Source of the DNA: Silvania hatchlandensis
GTDB lineage: Bacteria; Pseudomonadota; Gammaproteobacteria; Enterobacterales; Enterobacteriaceae
DNA: 64,000 nt
Direction: 5' to 3'
Assembly (NCBI RefSeq): GCF_025564065.1
Contig: NZ_JAMGZK010000049.1
Location: 161,991-225,990, forward strand
The translations under genes were made by a program, and so were the position numbers. Shown piece after piece: positions 61,775-64,000 of this stretch (positions within the stretch are counted from its first letter, which is position 1; the number at the start of each line of letters is the position of its first letter). Under the pieces are notes generated by a model that was given only the letters and a program-made list of their open reading frames with translations, made no database searches and was not told where the DNA came from.

Positions 61775-61791
61775 AGTGGTCTGACCTGATA
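61775..61791. promoter_or_regulatory. FadR-like operator upstream of fadI
   Basis: AGTGGTCTGACCTGATA matches the FadR consensus ACTGGTCnGACCTGTT with few changes. It lies 31 bases before the fadI start, where binding would block transcription until long-chain acyl-CoA is present. Confidence 0.8.
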
Positions 61792-61868
61792 ACAGTCTTA
61801 ACCAAATTTTTACATTAGCCAATCAGGGAGAAGAAAAATTGCGAGCGAACACACAAGAGAGCAAAAGA

Positions 61869-61892
61869 AACGCCTCTGGAATCAGAGGCGTT
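61869..61892 (-). terminator. yfcZ terminator
   Basis: AACGCCTCTG and CAGAGGCGTT form a 10-bp perfect stem with a four-base loop. On the minus strand it is followed by TCTTTTGCTC, eight bases after the yfcZ stop. Confidence 0.85.
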
Positions 61893-61899
61893 AAAGGGG

Positions 61900-62184
61900 T
61901 TAGCGCAGGCCGAGTTGGAAAATAAGGGATTCAGCTTCGCAGGAGAACGCGAAGTCGATATCCAGGCGAACGCCACCCTCCACTTCGGTGAAGGTCGAGG
62001 TGATCTCGCACGGCTCGGACTCCACACCACGCGCCTTCGCGGTCAGCGCTGCCAGCGTCTCTTCTGCTTCTGCACGACTTGCGAACTCACGGCTGTAAGA
62101 GGCGGTGCAATCGGTGTTGTCCACGATGGTGCCCACATCCATACAGCAGCAAACCGGGGTTTCATCAGCACTGCATTTACTCAT
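61900..62184 (-). CDS. yfcZ: YfcZ/YiiS family protein
   Basis: A 94-residue protein of the YfcZ/YiiS family (DUF406), function unknown. It starts with MSKCSADETPVCCCMDVG, carrying a striking CCC triplet and a further cysteine (C4, C12-14), and ends in the conserved EAESLIFQLGLR. The middle is likely an alpha/beta fold. ATG 62184 matches E. coli; an open frame 14 codons longer is not supported. It is divergent from fadL and is a single-gene unit with its own terminator. Confidence 0.93.
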   Translation of the reverse strand: MSKCSADETPVCCCMDVGTIVDNTDCTASYSREFASRAEAEETLAALTAKARGVESEPCEITSTFTEVEGGVRLDIDFAFSCEAESLIFQLGLR

Positions 62185-62289
62185 AGTAGATTTCCTCTGT
62201 AGTCGCGCTCGGCGCGAGATAAACACGATGCTGATATTTTACGCGTCGACTGAGGGGGGCTCCAGTCGTTAATGACGTAAAAAGAGGTA

Positions 62290-62305
62290 AGTGAGTAATA
62301 TCACG
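62290..62305. promoter_or_regulatory. CRP-like site upstream of fadL
   Basis: AGTGAGTAATATCACG contains the CRP core GTGA-N6-TCAC exactly, in the yfcZ-fadL gap. The start of fadL transcription is expected about 155 bases downstream, and yfcZ about 105 bases to the left. E. coli fadL is under catabolite control. Confidence 0.6.
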
Positions 62306-62430
62306 CTTAAAAATGATCTAAAACAAAAATCACCCGTCCGCATTATCGAAACTGGTCACAATTTTGCCAGCCAGATCCCGTTTCGATAAACAGATTAGAA
62401 AAAATTAATAAACATACTTGCAACATTCCA

Positions 62431-62447
62431 TCTGGTCCGACCTATAC
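62431..62447 (+). promoter_or_regulatory. FadR operator 1 of fadL
   Basis: ATCTGGTCCGACCTATA matches the FadR consensus and overlaps the fadL -10 box (TATACT, 62444-62449), where binding represses. Confidence 0.82.
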
Positions 62448-62454
62448 TCTCGCC

Positions 62455-62471
62455 ACTGGTCTGATTTCTAA
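62455..62471 (+). promoter_or_regulatory. FadR operator 2 of fadL
   Basis: CACTGGTCTGATTTCTA is a second FadR-like site centred 24 bases downstream of the first, near the predicted transcription start. E. coli fadL has the same pair. Confidence 0.72.
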
Positions 62472-62555
62472 GTGTTACAACAGACCCTACACTTCGCGCT
62501 CCTGTTACTCCGTGTAACAAAGATTGAATAAAAATAACTCAATGAGGTTATGGTC

Positions 62556-63836
62556 ATGAGCCAAAAAACCCTGTTTAAAAAAACTGCGCTGGCAGTCGCA
62601 GTGGCAATCGTCTCCACCTCCGCCATGTCAGCGGGTTTTCAGCTTAACGAATTCTCCTCCTCTGGCCTGGGCCGTGCCTATTCCGGGGAAGGTGCAATTG
62701 CTGATGACGCAGGGAACGCAAGCCGTAACCCAGCACTGATCACCATGTTTGACCGCCCGACTTTCTCTGGCGGTGCCGTCTTTATCGATCCAGATGTAGA
62801 CGTTTCCGGGCGCTCGCCGTTCAGTGGCCGTAGCCTGGATGCCGATAACATCGCGCCAACCGCATGGGTACCTAACCTGCACTTTGTTGCGCCGATTAAC
62901 GAACAGTTTGGTTGGGGGGCCTCTGTTACCTCTAACTACGGTCTGGCGACCGAATTCAACACCAATTATCCTGCTGGCGAATACGCCGGTAAAACCGATC
63001 TGACCACCGTTAACCTCAACCTGAGCGGCGCTTATCGTCTGAACGAAAGCTGGAGCTTCGGTCTGGGCGTTAACGCCGTTTACGCCGATGCGAAAATTGA
63101 GCGTTATGCCGGTGAACTGACCTCGCCGCTGCCAAAAACCAGCAATAAAATCGCCAGCATGAAAGGCGACGAATGGGGCTTTGGCTGGAACGCGGGTATT
63201 TTGTATGAAGTGGATAAAAATAACCGCTACGGCTTATCCTACCGTTCAGAGGTCAAAATTGATTTCGACGGCGATTACAAAAGCGGCCTCGTGACCGCAG
63301 TAAATGGCCGACCTGGCGCGGGTGTCACTGTGCCGTGGGGAACATCCGGCCAGACAATTCCAGGTGCGTTGACCCTGAATCTGCCTGAAATGTGGGAGAT
63401 CTCAGGTTACAACCGCATTGCGCCGCAGTGGGCTATCCACTACAGCATGGCGTACACCAGCTGGAGTCAGTTCCAGGAGCTGAAAGCCACGGGCAATAAC
63501 GGTCAGACGTTGTTCTATAAAGAAGAGAGCTTCCACGACGCGTACCGTATCGCGCTGGGTACCACCTACTATATGGATGATAGCTGGACGTTCCGTACCG
63601 GTATCGCGTTTGATGACAGCCCGGTTCCGGCTGACAATCGCTCGATCTCCATCCCGGATCAGGATCGCTTCTGGCTGAGCGCCGGTACCACCTACGCGTT
63701 CAATAAAGATGCATCTGTGGACGTGGGCGTGTCTTACATGCACGGTCAGAAAGTCACCTTCAATGAAGGCCCGTATGAATTCACGTCAGAAGGTAAAGCC
63801 TGGCTTTACGGCATGAACTTCAACTACGCGTTCTGA
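62556..63836 (+). CDS. fadL: Long-chain fatty acid outer-membrane transporter FadL
   Basis: A 426-residue outer-membrane beta-barrel with a signal peptide ending SAMSA before [18 protein letters not shown]. The N-terminal hatch contains the SRNPAL motif at 56-61, and the C-terminus ends in aromatic FNYAF. It takes up long-chain fatty acids by lateral diffusion. It is about 20 residues shorter than E. coli FadL (446), mainly because the extracellular loop around residues 185-203 is short. ATG 62556 has GAGG eight bases upstream; the ATG two codons earlier (62550) is too close to it. Confidence 0.95.
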   Translation: MSQKTLFKKTALAVAVAIVSTSAMSAGFQLNEFSSSGLGRAYSGEGAIADDAGNASRNPALITMFDRPTFSGGAVFIDPDVDVSGRSPFSGRSLDADNIAPTAWVPNLHFVAPINEQFGWGASVTSNYGLATEFNTNYPAGEYAGKTDLTTVNLNLSGAYRLNESWSFGLGVNAVYADAKIERYAGELTSPLPKTSNKIASMKGDEWGFGWNAGILYEVDKNNRYGLSYRSEVKIDFDGDYKSGLVTAVNGRPGAGVTVPWGTSGQTIPGALTLNLPEMWEISGYNRIAPQWAIHYSMAYTSWSQFQELKATGNNGQTLFYKEESFHDAYRIALGTTYYMDDSWTFRTGIAFDDSPVPADNRSISIPDQDRFWLSAGTTYAFNKDASVDVGVSYMHGQKVTFNEGPYEFTSEGKAWLYGMNFNYAF

Positions 63837-63877
63837 TAACGTCGTAATATAAAAAAAGGTGAGCGCGATGCTCTAAT

Positions 63878-63910
63878 GCCAGTCAGTTAAGCAACTGACT
63901 GGCCCTTTTT
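63878..63910 (+). terminator. fadL terminator
   Basis: GCCAGTCAGTT and AACTGACTGGC form an 11-bp perfect stem with a four-base loop, followed by CCTTTTT, 42 bases after the fadL stop. Confidence 0.93.
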
Positions 63911-64000
63911 CGGGGCTGTGGTGTACCTCCAGGGCCTCTCCTTTACCACCCTCGGGAAGGCCCTTTCCCTTCTTGTCGGCAGCCTGACCATCTGACCCAT
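63911..64000. other. Window end: no gene assigned
   Basis: The last 90 bases hold no recognised gene. On the minus strand one frame is open from the edge down to a TAG at about 63875-63877, reading a glycine-, lysine- and glutamate-rich 40-residue end. It would run through the fadL terminator, and I do not recognise it. In E. coli mlaA lies a little further on, in the same orientation, but the sequence does not match its C-terminus as I remember it. Confidence 0.3.

Larger units (their letters stand above)
62185..62555. promoter_or_regulatory. yfcZ-fadL divergent regulatory region
   Basis: The 371-base gap holds the regulatory sites of fadL (listed separately: a CRP-like site at 62290 and two FadR-like sites at 62431 and 62455). 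A sigma-70 promoter can be read for fadL: TTGCAA at 62419-62424 and TATACT at 62444-62449, with a long 19-base spacer. The leader of about 100 bases is AT-rich. No other gene is seen. Confidence 0.65.

Overview
This window is a stretch of conserved enterobacterial chromosome. Gene order, protein lengths and residue-level resemblance to the E. coli K-12 region from elaA to fadL are all very close. It differs from E. coli in small ways that point to Enterobacter or a near relative (Lelliottia, Leclercia, Klebsiella group). cheV sits between rbn and nuoN. A GNAT acetyltransferase sits between yfcH and hisP, where E. coli K-12 has rpnB (yfcI). The E. coli genes yfcC and yfcJ and the yfcO-V fimbrial cluster are not in their usual places. 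I see no insertion sequence, prophage, CRISPR array, tRNA or rRNA. These comparisons are from memory, not from a database search.

Layout. 1-2230: start of elaA (cut by the window edge), rbn (RNase BN/Z) and the chemotaxis gene cheV behind a sigma-28-like promoter. 2233-17177: the 13-gene nuo operon (nuoA to nuoN, with nuoC and nuoD fused) on the minus strand. It encodes all of respiratory complex I. 17811-18749: lrhA, the LysR regulator of motility, flanked by two long non-coding stretches. 19692-25251: alaA, yfbR, yfbS, hxpA (yfbT), yfbU, yfbV. 25588-29005: ackA-pta, the acetate/acetyl-phosphate pathway. 29063-33583: yfcD, yfcE, two glutathione-transferase-like genes (yfcF, yfcG), folX, yfcH and the GNAT gene. 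33623-37692: hisP-hisM-hisQ-hisJ and argT, the histidine and lysine/arginine/ornithine ABC importer with its two binding proteins, with sigma-54 and NtrC-like sites.

37987-47699: ubiX, purF, cvpA, dedD, folC, accD, dedA, truA, usg, pdxB, all on the minus strand, with a PurR box in front of cvpA-purF. 47812-57546: flk, fabB, mnmC, yfcL, epmC, yfcA, mepA, aroC, prmB, smrB. 57592-63836: sixA, fadJ, fadI, yfcZ and fadL.

Several genes share a physiological theme. Complex I oxidises NADH made by, among others, the anaerobic/alternative beta-oxidation enzymes FadI-FadJ. FadL brings in long-chain fatty acids. fabB and accD supply fatty acid synthesis. FadR-like sites lie in front of fadL, fadI and fabB, and a FabR-like palindrome also lies in front of fabB. 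Motility is touched by cheV (flagellar-type promoter), lrhA (repressor of flhDC in E. coli) and flk.

The least explained parts are the 942-base lrhA-alaA gap, a set of CCCTCTCC/GGAGAGGG hairpins between genes, a shortened surface loop in FadL, and a short open frame running in from the right edge. I did not find a convincing new multi-gene system.
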